NCBI GenBank assembly: GCA_024239075.1
Contig: JANBVI010000006.1
Coordinates: 62,001 to 126,000 of the forward strand
DNA from: Fischerella sp. CENA71
GTDB lineage: Bacteria; Cyanobacteriota; Cyanobacteriia; Cyanobacteriales; Nostocaceae
Reading direction: 5' to 3'
DNA: 64,000 bases
Under the pieces are notes generated by a model. The model saw only the letters and a program-made list of their open reading frames with translations, did no database searches and had not been told where the DNA came from. Shown piece after piece: positions 8,371 to 17,395 of this stretch. Within the stretch, counting starts at the first letter, position 1, and each line of letters starts with the position of its first letter. The translations under genes were made by a program, and so were the position numbers.

Positions 8371-9645
8371 TTAATGTACTTTATTCGGGATAATTCCTCT
8401 TTCTACATAAATGGGGCGGACAAATTGTCTTAAATTAGGTAACTGTCTGTAAAAATAGATAGAACCTAAAACACAAACTACTCCATCAATAATTAAAGTA
8501 TTGGTGGCACCAATGTGATCCGCTAAAGCGCCTCCCAATAAATTACCAAATGGGATAGTTCCCAAAAATGACATTGTAAATAAACTCATGACTCGCCCAC
8601 GTTTTTCATCTTCAACAATTGTTTGTAAAATTGTATTACCAGCAGCAACCTGGAAAATTGTTCCCAAACCTACAAATAACATTGTGAATAAAGAAAATGG
8701 TAAGAAACGTGATAAAGAAAAAGCAATTAATCCAATTCCTAAAATTGCTGGGCCTACAGCAATTAATCTCCCAAGTCCCAAGATTGTTTTACGTGATGCC
8801 AAATAAATTCCACCTGATAATGCCCCGACACCAGAAGCTGCCATTAAAAATCCCAATGTTTCTGCATTTCCTCGTAATATTTTTTCTGCAAAAACTGGAA
8901 CGAGAACAGTATATTGCAATCCAAAAAAGCTAACTAAAGCTGATAATAACAAGAGCGCCCGAATGGGTGGAAAGCCAAAGGCATATAAAAATCCCTCTTT
9001 AATTTGTTGTAAGGGATTACTCATACTTGCTACAGTTTTTTGAGGCTTAATTTTCATTGCTAATAAAGCAATGATGACGGCAATATAACTAAGACCATCA
9101 ATTAAAAAACAATAAGCTGCACCAACACCAGCAACTAACAAACCACCGATCGCAGGACCCACTAATCGCGCCCCATTAAACATTGTGGAATTAATAGCGA
9201 TCGCATTCGCTAAATCTTCTTTACGTTCTACTAAATCCACTACAAACGCTTGCCGTGCTGGTGCATCAAAAGCACTGATAATTCCTTGAAACAAACTCAA
9301 AACAATGATATGCCAAATATGAATCACACCAGTTAGCGCCAATATAGCTAATGCCAATGACTGAATCATTGCCAATATTTGGGTGCCAATCAAGGTACGA
9401 TGACGAGAAACACGATCCACAAATACGCCACCAAAGGGAGCAAGAATAAAGCTAGGAATTTGACTGCTAAATCCTACGAGTCCTAACATTAATGGCGATT
9501 GAGTTAAGCTATAAACCAGCCAAATTGTGGCAGTTTGTGTCATCCATGTTCCAATCAAAGAGATACCTTGCCCAATAAAAAAAAGACGGTAATTTCTCGA
9601 TCTGAATGCTGGTAATAGCACCTGGTTTTGAGTTTGTGTTTTCAT
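8371..9645 (-). CDS. MFS transporter, 12-helix exporter-type (MFS_3 / EntS-like)
   Basis: A 424-residue membrane protein with about 12 segments. The N-terminal pattern ALPAFRSRNYRLFFIGQGISLIGTWMTQTATIWLVYSLT and GVFVDRVSRHRTLI (motif A) is typical of the MFS_3/EntS-like group that exports siderophores and drugs. It lies between the adaptor gene and the emrB-like gene with ~160-180 bp gaps on the same strand, so the cluster carries two MFS pumps behind one adaptor. Which pump pairs with the adaptor is not clear; DHA2 proteins are the usual EmrA partners. Confidence 0.85.
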   Translation of the reverse strand: MKTQTQNQVLLPAFRSRNYRLFFIGQGISLIGTWMTQTATIWLVYSLTQSPLMLGLVGFSSQIPSFILAPFGGVFVDRVSRHRTLIGTQILAMIQSLALAILALTGVIHIWHIIVLSLFQGIISAFDAPARQAFVVDLVERKEDLANAIAINSTMFNGARLVGPAIGGLLVAGVGAAYCFLIDGLSYIAVIIALLAMKIKPQKTVASMSNPLQQIKEGFLYAFGFPPIRALLLLSALVSFFGLQYTVLVPVFAEKILRGNAETLGFLMAASGVGALSGGIYLASRKTILGLGRLIAVGPAILGIGLIAFSLSRFLPFSLFTMLFVGLGTIFQVAAGNTILQTIVEDEKRGRVMSLFTMSFLGTIPFGNLLGGALADHIGATNTLIIDGVVCVLGSIYFYRQLPNLRQFVRPIYVERGIIPNKVH

Positions 9646-9827
9646 GCAGATGAATGCTGATTAGTCATTAGATTTACCTAATTGACGATAATGAAAAGAT
9701 TTCACTCTCACCCCTCTCCATTGACGGAGACGGAAATAGTCGTCAGGAGGAAGTTGGGACTTCGAGGACACGGGGACTCGGAGAATAAGCAAGACACATG
9801 ACCAATGACAATTGAGCATTGACTAAC

Positions 9828-11300
9828 TTACTTAACTTTGACGCTCACTTCCGCAGACATGCCTGGTACAATCTGTGATTCATAGCCCTTGATGCTGTTT
9901 TGATCAAAAACGATTTTGACTGGGACGCGCTGTACAATTTTGGTAAAGTTGCCTGTGGCGTTATCTGGTGGCAATAAGGCAAATTGAGCGCCGGAAGCTG
10001 GCGAAATGCTGTCAACATGTCCCTCGAAAGTGTGATGAGGTAAAGCATCCAGCTTGATTTCTACTGGTTCCCCCGGTTTCATGTTTTCGAGTTGGGTTTC
10101 TTTGAAGTTGGCGACAAGCCAATTCTCGTTATCAACGATCGCCATTAATGGTGTTCCTGTTTGTACTCTGTTACCAACTTCCACATTTTTCCTACCTACT
10201 CGTCCACTACTGGGGGCGGTAATGTTGGTGTAGGATAGCTGCAATTGAGCATCGTTGAGAGAAGCTTGTGCTTGACTGATAGCTGCCTTAGCTGCGTCAT
10301 ACTGACTGCGTTTTACGGCTGTGTCTTGCTTAGTAGCAGTAGCTTGTTGTAATCCTCCTTGGGATGCTGCGAGTTTAGCTTGGGCGCTAGCAACTCCTTC
10401 TTGGGCTTGTGCTAGTTGGGACTGCGCTTTGGCAACTCCTTGTTTAGCAGCAGCTAGTTGTGCTTGGGCTTGTTGAACTCCTTGAACGGCAGCATTTTTT
10501 TGTGCTTGTGCCACACCATAAGCAGCTTTGGCTGTATCCAATTGCTGACGAGCGATCGCACCTTGTTGATATAAAGTTTGGTAACGGTTATAGTCAGCTT
10601 GGGCTTTTTGCAAATTTGCCTCAGCTTGTGCTACTTGTGCTTGGGCTGCTGGAACCGCAGCTTCGGCAGAACGAACTTGAGCTTGGGCTGTGGGAATACC
10701 TGCTTTTGCTTCTTGTACTGCTGCTTGGGCTGTGGAAATTGCTGCTAAAGCAGCGTTAACATTTCCTTGCGCTTGATTTGTCTGAGCGCTGCTGGTTTGT
10801 GATGTTAAAGCAATATTTGCTTGTGCAGCCTCAGCTTGAGCTTTAGCATTGGCTAAGGCTGCTTCTGTCTGCTGGACTTTACTTTGGTAGTCTTGGGGAT
10901 CAAGTTTGACTAGCAACTGTCCCTGTTGTACCAACTGGTTGTCATTTACCAGCACTTGAGCAACAGTTCCCGGAATCCGAGTACTAACTTGGTGGACGTG
11001 TCCCGCAACCTGGGCGTTGTCTGTTTCTTGATGGGTAGAAGCATATTGCCACCAGCGAAATCCAAAACCACTAGCCGCAACTGCACCCACGCCCAAAGCT
11101 GCCAAAATTAGCTTGATTGGTTTCTTAGGTTTTTGAGGTGAAGAGGGCTGTTGCTTTTCTACCTCCGGCGCTTCTGGTGTTGCTACTGCTTGGGTACGAG
11201 TTTTCAATTCTTCTAAATCTGTAACTAATTCTTTTTCCAATACTGCTGTTTTGCTGTGTCCGTTATTGTTGTTGAGATTGGTAGTGCTTGAACGTTCCAT
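9828..11300 (-). CDS. HlyD-family membrane fusion protein (EmrA-like)
   Basis: A 490-residue periplasmic adaptor that would couple an inner-membrane pump to an outer-membrane channel. It has a ~65-residue cytoplasmic N-terminus, one membrane segment (LILAALGVGAVAASGFGFRWW), the first lipoyl half (AQVAGHVHQVSTRIPGTVAQVLVNDNQ), then an unusually long Ala/Gln-rich coiled coil of ~220 residues (many AQAQ and AAKQG units), the second lipoyl half and a beta-barrel domain (NWLVANFKETQLENMKPGEPVEIKLDA). The long hairpin exceeds that of many EmrA proteins. It is the first structural gene after marR. Confidence 0.88.
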   Translation of the reverse strand: MERSSTTNLNNNNGHSKTAVLEKELVTDLEELKTRTQAVATPEAPEVEKQQPSSPQKPKKPIKLILAALGVGAVAASGFGFRWWQYASTHQETDNAQVAGHVHQVSTRIPGTVAQVLVNDNQLVQQGQLLVKLDPQDYQSKVQQTEAALANAKAQAEAAQANIALTSQTSSAQTNQAQGNVNAALAAISTAQAAVQEAKAGIPTAQAQVRSAEAAVPAAQAQVAQAEANLQKAQADYNRYQTLYQQGAIARQQLDTAKAAYGVAQAQKNAAVQGVQQAQAQLAAAKQGVAKAQSQLAQAQEGVASAQAKLAASQGGLQQATATKQDTAVKRSQYDAAKAAISQAQASLNDAQLQLSYTNITAPSSGRVGRKNVEVGNRVQTGTPLMAIVDNENWLVANFKETQLENMKPGEPVEIKLDALPHHTFEGHVDSISPASGAQFALLPPDNATGNFTKIVQRVPVKIVFDQNSIKGYESQIVPGMSAEVSVKVK

Positions 11301-11383
11301 GATTACAAATTCTCCTGCTCCAGTGCGGAATTATATAAATTATTTAGTGGTCGTAATATTTAACTAAGATTGGTTAGGGGACA

Positions 11384-11405
11384 ATTACTTCGTATACGTA
11401 ATATC
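11384..11405. promoter_or_regulatory. Candidate MarR operator upstream of the efflux genes
   Basis: ATTAC-TT-CGTATACGTAAT is a near-palindrome centred on CGTATACG, about 85 bp upstream of the adaptor gene. It resembles the site in front of the marR gene (CGTACGTACTAT). Operator function is inferred from symmetry, similarity and position. Confidence 0.4.
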
Positions 11406-11557
11406 TTCGGAAAAAATTTTTAATGTAACAACACCCAATCGGGTGATATGTGTCTATTCTTAAAGAAAGATAAAGGTTAGTAGTTGGTCATTTGTCATTT
11501 GTCATTGGGCTGGTTTCTTCTCCCCGTCCCCTTGTCCTCGATCCCCGAACCCCAATC

Positions 11558-12025
11558 TCACGACAAATTCGCGATCGCTTGATTGAGCATGCGGGCAAAT
11601 TGTTCGCGTTCAGCATGAGAAATACCTTGCAAAGCTTGCTCACGCACTTCCACAGCCAGATCAGGCAAAATACTTTCTAGTTCTTTGCCAGCATCAGTCA
11701 ACCAAATTCGCCAAATGCGGCGATCGCGACAATCTCGTTCTCGGCGAACTAAGCCGCGTTCTTCCATCCGATCCAATACGCCAGTTAGCGTACCTCCAAC
11801 TTGTTTGAGTCTTTCGCCAATAGTGGAAGTCGGTAAACCGTTTTCCTCCCATAGACAACATAAAATTACCCAATGAAAGGGAGTCAAGCCGTAAGGTTCC
11901 AGACGTTCTGTAAATTTGCGATAGAGGAGTTGAGATAGCAATTTGATGCGATAGCCAAGATTGTATGGCGCTCTAGTTTGCTGCCACGACTCCAAAGCTA
12001 CAGAGTTTTCAGATGTAGGAACCAT
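11558..12025 (-). CDS. MarR-family transcriptional regulator
   Basis: A 155-residue winged-helix protein. Helices and wing match MarR proteins: LYRKFTERLEPYGLTPFHWVILCCLW, the recognition region TSTIGERLKQVGGTLTGVLDRMEERGLVRRERDCRDRRIWRIWLTDAGKEL with the conserved DRR wing, then a C-terminal dimerisation helix. Regulators of this type (EmrR, MarR) repress adjacent drug-efflux genes and release DNA on binding phenolic ligands. Here it lies at the head of the efflux cluster on the same strand, 257 bp before the adaptor gene, with candidate operators before both. Repression of the cluster is inferred. Confidence 0.9.
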   Translation of the reverse strand: MVPTSENSVALESWQQTRAPYNLGYRIKLLSQLLYRKFTERLEPYGLTPFHWVILCCLWEENGLPTSTIGERLKQVGGTLTGVLDRMEERGLVRRERDCRDRRIWRIWLTDAGKELESILPDLAVEVREQALQGISHAEREQFARMLNQAIANLS

Positions 12026-12033
12026 TTGAGAAA

Positions 12034-12056
12034 ATACTTAGCGTACGTACTATTAT
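12034..12056. promoter_or_regulatory. Candidate MarR operator upstream of marR
   Basis: CTTAGCGTACGTACTAT contains the self-complementary GTACGTAC (12043-12050), 10-30 bp upstream of the marR start. It shares CGTA..CGTA.TAT with the site at 11384-11405, which would allow autoregulation. Confidence 0.4.
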
Positions 12057-12185
12057 CATAGCACTGATTATGGAAAAGCTGCAAAAGGTTAACGAAATCA
12101 AGAAAAGGAATCAGGGAAAGGGGATAAGGGAGTGTGGGGAGTGTGGGGGGAATTATTTAACAAGTCTGTTCTTGATGCCCAATGA

Positions 12186-13493
12186 CTAATGCCCCCTATT
12201 TTTATCAATATTTGGATGCCAATTTGCCATGTGTTGAGCGTGAGTTTTTAGGTAAGCTCCTGGCTGGAAGTGATGGTCGTAGAACTCTAAATCTAAGTGA
12301 TGAGCCTGGAGATAAGTGAGAATAAACACGCTCGGTACAGTGCCAGGGAATTTGCCAAAACGGTCGTATATGTACTGTGCCATCAGCGCCACACAGTCCT
12401 TAAACTCTTCACTATGAACTTCGGCACTCCCGCGTACCTTAGCACTTTCTTTCCAAGGTCCAGGGGTGTCGGGGTGAAATGGTCCACCTAGTCCGAACTT
12501 CCGCTTGGCAAAAGCTTCTACAGCACTGTGCATATCAGGATAGTGGGGTGGACAAAAAGCCTCGAAGACTCCTGGTAAACCAGTTGGGTTGGGAAGCGCC
12601 CAACGTTCGTTGGTGTCATAGCGGAAACCTAAACCTGGTACATCCGGATCGCCACTTGCACCCAATATAACGTGGCGATCCATACCATCAAACATCCAAC
12701 CACCCAAGCCCATAGCTTGGAGCATCAGCATACCTGCATAACAACTGGTCGAAAGTTCAGCAGTACATTCTGTCAAAGAATACTGATCGATGAAGGTCAT
12801 GGGGAAAGGCGCGTCTAAGTCCACCAGATGTTTGAATTTTTCTAGTCCCGGAATCTGCTCTCGATTAATATCGTCATAAATGCAATAGCCGTTTTGCACC
12901 AAAAAGCAAAGATTAGCAATCATATGCTGGGCAATATCGCCTACGGGAATAATCAGTAGACTTCCTGGACGGTTGACACACCAGGTGTTGTGTCCTTCCA
13001 TGTAGGGTTCAGCAGGCGGGATGTGTAAGCGAGTGTTAGTCAATTTCCGAATCCGTTGGCGATGAGCTGCCAACAGTGCATCCAGATTAATGTCTTCGCC
13101 AGCTTGTCGCTCTACCAAAGCACCTGCATCACGGGTCTCAAAGAAATAAACTCCATCATCATTGGTAAAAAATATTTCACTGGTATGGAAACCTGCGGCT
13201 GAAGGAAAGGTACGTCCTCCAGCCGCAGCAGAGTAGTTCGACAGGTGCGGGGCATATCTGGCATGGCGCGTAATCATGTGGTGCCACCCAGTATTACCCG
13301 CAGCTGCGGTCAGAACCATCATCTGCTCTAGTTCCGAAAGTGGTAAAGGCTGATGGCGAGATGTAAACGCTAATGGGCCATCAGGAATCGAAGCACCAAG
13401 AGAAAAGCGACGAGCGCGTCTGCCAAATAATGCCTCTACTAACGGGAATTCTAAAGCTGTCTTCAAACCAGGTAGATATGTTTTTGTATTCAT
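12186..13493 (-). CDS. Nitroreductase-fold-like protein of unknown function
   Basis: A 435-residue soluble protein that I do not recognise by name. Several segments recall flavin nitroreductases and SagB-type oxidoreductases: an Arg-rich start (GRRARRFSLG), PLPLSELEQMMVLTAAAG, RTFPSAAGFHTSEIFF followed by GVYFF (compare the family pattern PSAG..YP.E.Y...GlY.Y), and ELSTSCYAGMLMLQAMGLGGW (compare the late nitroreductase helix ending in alGLG). The C-terminal third is His-rich (YLQAHHLDLEFYDHHF) and fits no part I know. Assignment to the fold is an inference from these patterns. The gene stands alone with its own spacers; substrate and cofactor are unknown. Confidence 0.6.
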   Translation of the reverse strand: MNTKTYLPGLKTALEFPLVEALFGRRARRFSLGASIPDGPLAFTSRHQPLPLSELEQMMVLTAAAGNTGWHHMITRHARYAPHLSNYSAAAGGRTFPSAAGFHTSEIFFTNDDGVYFFETRDAGALVERQAGEDINLDALLAAHRQRIRKLTNTRLHIPPAEPYMEGHNTWCVNRPGSLLIIPVGDIAQHMIANLCFLVQNGYCIYDDINREQIPGLEKFKHLVDLDAPFPMTFIDQYSLTECTAELSTSCYAGMLMLQAMGLGGWMFDGMDRHVILGASGDPDVPGLGFRYDTNERWALPNPTGLPGVFEAFCPPHYPDMHSAVEAFAKRKFGLGGPFHPDTPGPWKESAKVRGSAEVHSEEFKDCVALMAQYIYDRFGKFPGTVPSVFILTYLQAHHLDLEFYDHHFQPGAYLKTHAQHMANWHPNIDKNRGH

Positions 13494-14042
13494 AATCTAC
13501 AACTTGCCTTCTAAAATTTGTTAAATTTGGGAATTTACAGATGTTTGTATGCGTTTGAACTGATTATTTGTAGAGGTGGGTTTTGTTTTTTGATATTTGC
13601 TCCAAACCAATAAGATATTTGTAAAACCGATCCCTACAATGGCACTGAAAATCTTCTGGTTATATGAATAGTTTTATTGACAAGATTGCTACTAGCTATG
13701 AATCGACATTGCTGATTCTGTTTTGAATTGTTTGGTTTCCTTCCTCATCTGTCTTTTGGAATAGTTTAAATTTCTATCTTTTGGTAGATTTGCAGACACA
13801 CATAGCATGATTTGTACAATTGGCGATCGCTCACTTAGGTACTGATTAAGCTGGATATTGCTAAAGAGCCACCCAATCAAAGCTTTGTATACCTATCGGA
13901 GCCGCTTTAGATATTTACGCAATCAAGACGAATATTTACATTTATTTAGCTAAAGAGCCGTACCCAATTAAATTACGGTATTTGCTGCGTCATCATCTCT
14001 GAATCGAGAGATAATAGATATAGAGCTAAAACAATCAAAAAT
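13494..14042. other. Spacer with an imperfect direct repeat
   Basis: About 550 bp without a convincing gene. Two similar stretches, GCTAAAGAGCCACCCAATCA at 13859 and GCTAAAGAGCCGTACCCAAT near 13951, lie ~90 bp apart. A 62-codon minus-strand frame at 13692-13880 has no protein-like features. Confidence 0.4.
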
Positions 14043-14234
14043 ATGTCTGTCCCTACCTCAGCCTGTTGTGCCGCGATTCTCAGACAGCAACAAGAGGAAA
14101 ATATTCATCATCACCAGCAGTGTACTGAAGTCCCTGTCCAATCCGATGATCGCAACACGACTTCTAAAAAATGCACCGTTGTAGAAAATGGTCGGGTTGT
14201 AGTTAAAGAAGTAAACAGTGAACAGAAAGACTAA
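14043..14234 (+). CDS. Possible small hydrophilic protein
   Basis: A 63-codon frame starting with ATG: a Cys pair near the start (SACCAAIL), a His/Gln stretch (HHHQQC) and an acidic-basic tail ending in VNSEQKD. It is not antisense to a gene and the codon choice is plausible. No clear ribosome binding site or family is seen, so coding status is uncertain. Confidence 0.4.
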   Translation: MSVPTSACCAAILRQQQEENIHHHQQCTEVPVQSDDRNTTSKKCTVVENGRVVVKEVNSEQKD

Positions 14235-14255
14235 CTGATAACTGATAACTGATTT

Positions 14256-15173
14256 TCACTCTATTGGTACGACATCGTGGAAGTAGTTGTAGTCGATATA
14301 ACGATGTCCATCAGAGGTGTGGTAAAAAATATCTACAAATTGATTATTCCATAGGATTTCATGAGCAGCGTAGGTCTGACGAGCGTGGAGAACTTGTATA
14401 ACTGTTTCGTCAATTCCACTGAGAGAAATCACAATAGAAGTTTTAGTTGCTACTAATGATTCTGGCGTCATCCCATATAAAGGACTAGACTCATCAATTG
14501 GATGCATCGCTGTCCAACTCAGCGTAAAAGTTGGTGTCTGACTCCTCAGCAAATTGAGTTCGTGAAACCGCCGTATGAAATTACCTTCAGTAGTAACCTC
14601 ATCGCGCATCAAATAAACCCGCAATTGTGCTTCCAAAATCTGATTGCGGCGCTTGTTCGCGGCGCGAAACATCAGAGTGGGTACGCCATTGTAAGGTGCA
14701 ATAACTGCTACTCGGCTAAAAATGACACGAGCTGTAGGTCGAGAGAAACGGGCGAATGCTAAACCAGTCATCACCGCAATTCCCACCAAACCCATCATGG
14801 CTTCAATGGTGACAATGAGATTAGCGTAGACTGTTTGGGGATACATCGCCCCATAGCCTATAGAAGCTAGAGTTTGCACGCTAAAGAAAAAAGCATCAAG
14901 AAAATTTCCAGGTTTAGCATTAGCAATGCAATCTCCCCCTGCGAGGTATGCTAAGGCAAACAAGGCATTAGTTGTTACATAAGATAGAGCAATTAGCGCC
15001 AAGAACCCAGGCCAGGGAACTGTCAAAAGCAAATGGTAAGGATCACGCCAGTAGGAATACCAAGCATTCAAACCTAAGATTTCAAACCGTCCATCCTGAA
15101 TTTTGATATGGACTTTCGGGAGTGGACGCCGTTGTGGCTTTTGAGACCGTTTTTTTTGTCGAACTAATCTCAC
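14256..15173 (-). CDS. Inward-rectifier potassium channel of the KirBac family
   Basis: A 305-residue K+ channel subunit expected to form tetramers in the plasma membrane. Order: a basic N-terminus and slide helix (DPYHLLLTVPWPGFLAL), outer helix, pore helix and selectivity filter FFSVQTLASIGYGAMYPQT, inner helix (IEAMMGLVGIAVMTGLAFARFSRP), then the cytoplasmic Kir beta-sandwich with HPIDESSPLYGMTPESL. This pattern follows KirBac1.1 closely, including QTVYA after the filter. The residue after GYG is Ala where KirBac1.1 has Asp. A 57-bp hairpin repeat separates it from the pentapeptide gene upstream on the same strand. Confidence 0.93.
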   Translation of the reverse strand: MRLVRQKKRSQKPQRRPLPKVHIKIQDGRFEILGLNAWYSYWRDPYHLLLTVPWPGFLALIALSYVTTNALFALAYLAGGDCIANAKPGNFLDAFFFSVQTLASIGYGAMYPQTVYANLIVTIEAMMGLVGIAVMTGLAFARFSRPTARVIFSRVAVIAPYNGVPTLMFRAANKRRNQILEAQLRVYLMRDEVTTEGNFIRRFHELNLLRSQTPTFTLSWTAMHPIDESSPLYGMTPESLVATKTSIVISLSGIDETVIQVLHARQTYAAHEILWNNQFVDIFYHTSDGHRYIDYNYFHDVVPIE

Positions 15174-15203
15174 AACCTACCCTTATCCTTTTATATTTTC
15201 TAC

Positions 15204-15260
15204 AGTTCGTAGTGAGCGCTTAAGCGCTCAAACTAAGCACTAAAGTGCTTACTACGAACT
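15204..15260. repeat. 57-bp double-hairpin repeat, copy 2
   Basis: Outer pair AGTTCGTAGT / ACTACGAACT; inner hairpins GAGCGCTTAAGCGCTC and AGCACTAAAGTGCT. It lies between the pentapeptide gene and the KirBac gene. Compared with copy 1, the outer stem and second hairpin carry paired substitutions. Confidence 0.8.
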
Positions 15261-15283
15261 CTTCAATTTTTATATAACAGGTA

Positions 15284-17374
15284 CTAGCCTAAACTTAGTA
15301 ACTTGGAAATCAATGGTAAAAGTTTACTACATGCTTCAACTAATGTGGCTGTGGCAGGTAAGCCAGACACTAAACCTTTTAACATTGTGATTGCCTTTTT
15401 GCCTGTTTTTTGCTTTCCTGCTTCTTGGGGATTTTGCCCAGCTTCTGCTAAGGTTTTGACTTGTTCTAACGCTTCGGCTTTGTCTTCTTCGCTTAAATTA
15501 GCATCAGCTTCAATTGCTTCTTGCAATTGTGATAATAATTCCTTAATTCCTGGTTTTTCTGGTTCGGGAGATTCTGGTAACTGATTAATAGTATTAGTTA
15601 CTTCACCACTAATATCAATTTCACCTAAATTCAAAGCTTGCCCACTAGCATTAAAATCTCCGCCGACACTACCAATTTCAATTTTGCGGCTGGCGTCATT
15701 ACTGTTAGTCATATTTTTATTCTCTAGTTTGTTATCAACTTGAACATTAATAGGTTTATTAGCTAATAATTGAACAATTTCTTTCATCTCGGCGCTTTGT
15801 TGGCGATAGATGATGATCTCATTATCTTTTGCTTGTAATTGGGCTTTATATTTTTCTTCTACGGCTTGCAGTGCTAGTTGATAATTGTGGGTAAAATCGC
15901 TGTGAATCTTTTCTTTATCAGCACCATCAGGTACGGCGACTTTAACGACGACTACACCATCACCTTTGTTTTCAATACTTTGAAGAGCTAATTCTGTGTC
16001 TTCATTTTCGACTTGTACTTGTTTGAAAGCTACCACAAAAGCTTTCCAATCAATACCGTTGCGGAAAATTAAATCAACAGTATTTAAAACCTCTTCAAAT
16101 AGTTTGGTAAATTCTCCTGGTTGAAATTCGCCACTGCTGGGACGGCGTTCTCTGTCATCGGTTCCAGGTTTGGAGTTTTCGAGGAGATAAATAAACCGAC
16201 AATCGACGTTATCTAATTTGGTTGTGCTTTCAATATTCCACGCTTCCACGCAAGCACCAGTCATGTGAGCGTTGCTAAAATCAGTACCAACGGCTTGAGT
16301 GAGAGTTAAGTTTGCCCATTCTAAATTTGCTCCTTGGAAAGTGGCTTCATTGATATCAGCGTTTTTGAGATTTGCTTGTTTTAAATCAGCATCGATGAGG
16401 CTAGCGCCTTTGAGGTTAGCACCAAAATAATTTTTTCCCCGACCATTGCCAGTGACAAGTAAATTGAGGATATTTCGTTTAGCTAATATGGTGTCGCCGA
16501 CTCTGGCCAAGTCAAGTTTTTTGGTTTCGTAAAAACGAGTGCGTGTGAGGTTTGCTTTTCTAAAATCTGTATTTTTAAGGGTTGCACCAGTAAAACCAGC
16601 ATCGGTTAAATCAGCACCACGAAAACTTGTGCCTCCGGTTGTAGCAAAGGCTATCGCAAATAATCGAATCCAAGTTAATTCTTGTACTCCAGCTACAGCT
16701 TTCTGACTAACATAGATGCTTGTTAAAACTCCAATCGCTGAGGATATTGCTACTCTAAGCCCAACTTGATATGGCATACCTAAAATAAAAGGTATCAGTG
16801 TAGACATAACCCAAGCTATGCTCCCCGCTCCTGCCAAAATCCAATGAGAATCTTTGGTTAGAGTTATCACTGTAGTAAAAATTGTAGTTCCAGTTACACC
16901 TACACCAAATAACCAAAGAACATTTCCAGCAAGAACGGCTGCTGGTTCAAAATATTTAAATGAAATTAGAGTAATAGAACTAACCACAGTCAAAGATACC
17001 ATAGCTATTAAAGCTTTATTTACCCCTTGATAAATTGTCAAAATAAAGAAAATCGTCAATATTATTGGATTGAGAAAAATGATTAGGTAATGACCGACAA
17101 GTTCAGAAGCTGGCAAGAGTTTACGACCTGCAAAAACAGCAACTACCCCTGCTGTAAATAATGCCAATATTCCTATTAACAATAGAGTGATGAATAGGGT
17201 CAATCTCCAACAATTTTGCAGTCCGGCTTTAGTAAAGCAAAAGTTGGCATCTCTCAAGTTAGTATCTGTAAACTCTGTTCCTTTGATATCTGCACCGCTA
17301 AAATTGGCTCCCGTCAGGTTTTGACCTTTGAAAGAGCGACCTCGGAGATTTTGACCGGAGTAATCTAGGCGCAT
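15284..17374 (-). CDS. Membrane pentapeptide-repeat protein with long C-terminal extension
   Basis: A 696-residue protein. Residues 1-50 are pentapeptide repeats (LRGRSFKGQNLTGANFSGAD); ~55-220 hold about six membrane segments; ~243-285 and ~320-380 return to pentapeptide repeats (ANLKGASLIDADLKQANLKN), which fold as a right-handed beta-helix. Then come a mixed domain (~415-500), a coiled-coil segment (VEEKYKAQLQAKDNEII), a Gly/Asn-rich motif IEIGSVGGDFNASG, and a helical tail (KPGIKELLSQLQEAIEADAN, later LPATATLVEACSKLLPLISK). The function is not known. The tail resembles C-terminal modules I associate with cyanobacterial conflict-type proteins, which is a weak inference. KirBac follows on the same strand. 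Confidence 0.75.
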   Translation of the reverse strand: MRLDYSGQNLRGRSFKGQNLTGANFSGADIKGTEFTDTNLRDANFCFTKAGLQNCWRLTLFITLLLIGILALFTAGVVAVFAGRKLLPASELVGHYLIIFLNPIILTIFFILTIYQGVNKALIAMVSLTVVSSITLISFKYFEPAAVLAGNVLWLFGVGVTGTTIFTTVITLTKDSHWILAGAGSIAWVMSTLIPFILGMPYQVGLRVAISSAIGVLTSIYVSQKAVAGVQELTWIRLFAIAFATTGGTSFRGADLTDAGFTGATLKNTDFRKANLTRTRFYETKKLDLARVGDTILAKRNILNLLVTGNGRGKNYFGANLKGASLIDADLKQANLKNADINEATFQGANLEWANLTLTQAVGTDFSNAHMTGACVEAWNIESTTKLDNVDCRFIYLLENSKPGTDDRERRPSSGEFQPGEFTKLFEEVLNTVDLIFRNGIDWKAFVVAFKQVQVENEDTELALQSIENKGDGVVVVKVAVPDGADKEKIHSDFTHNYQLALQAVEEKYKAQLQAKDNEIIIYRQQSAEMKEIVQLLANKPINVQVDNKLENKNMTNSNDASRKIEIGSVGGDFNASGQALNLGEIDISGEVTNTINQLPESPEPEKPGIKELLSQLQEAIEADANLSEEDKAEALEQVKTLAEAGQNPQEAGKQKTGKKAITMLKGLVSGLPATATLVEACSKLLPLISKLLSLG

Positions 17375-17395
17375 AAGAGGGTCAGGAAGAGGTTA

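Noticed and set aside
13692-13880. 62-codon minus-strand frame
   Set aside because: No start signal, no domain or signal-peptide pattern, and it lies in a spacer with repeat-like sequence.
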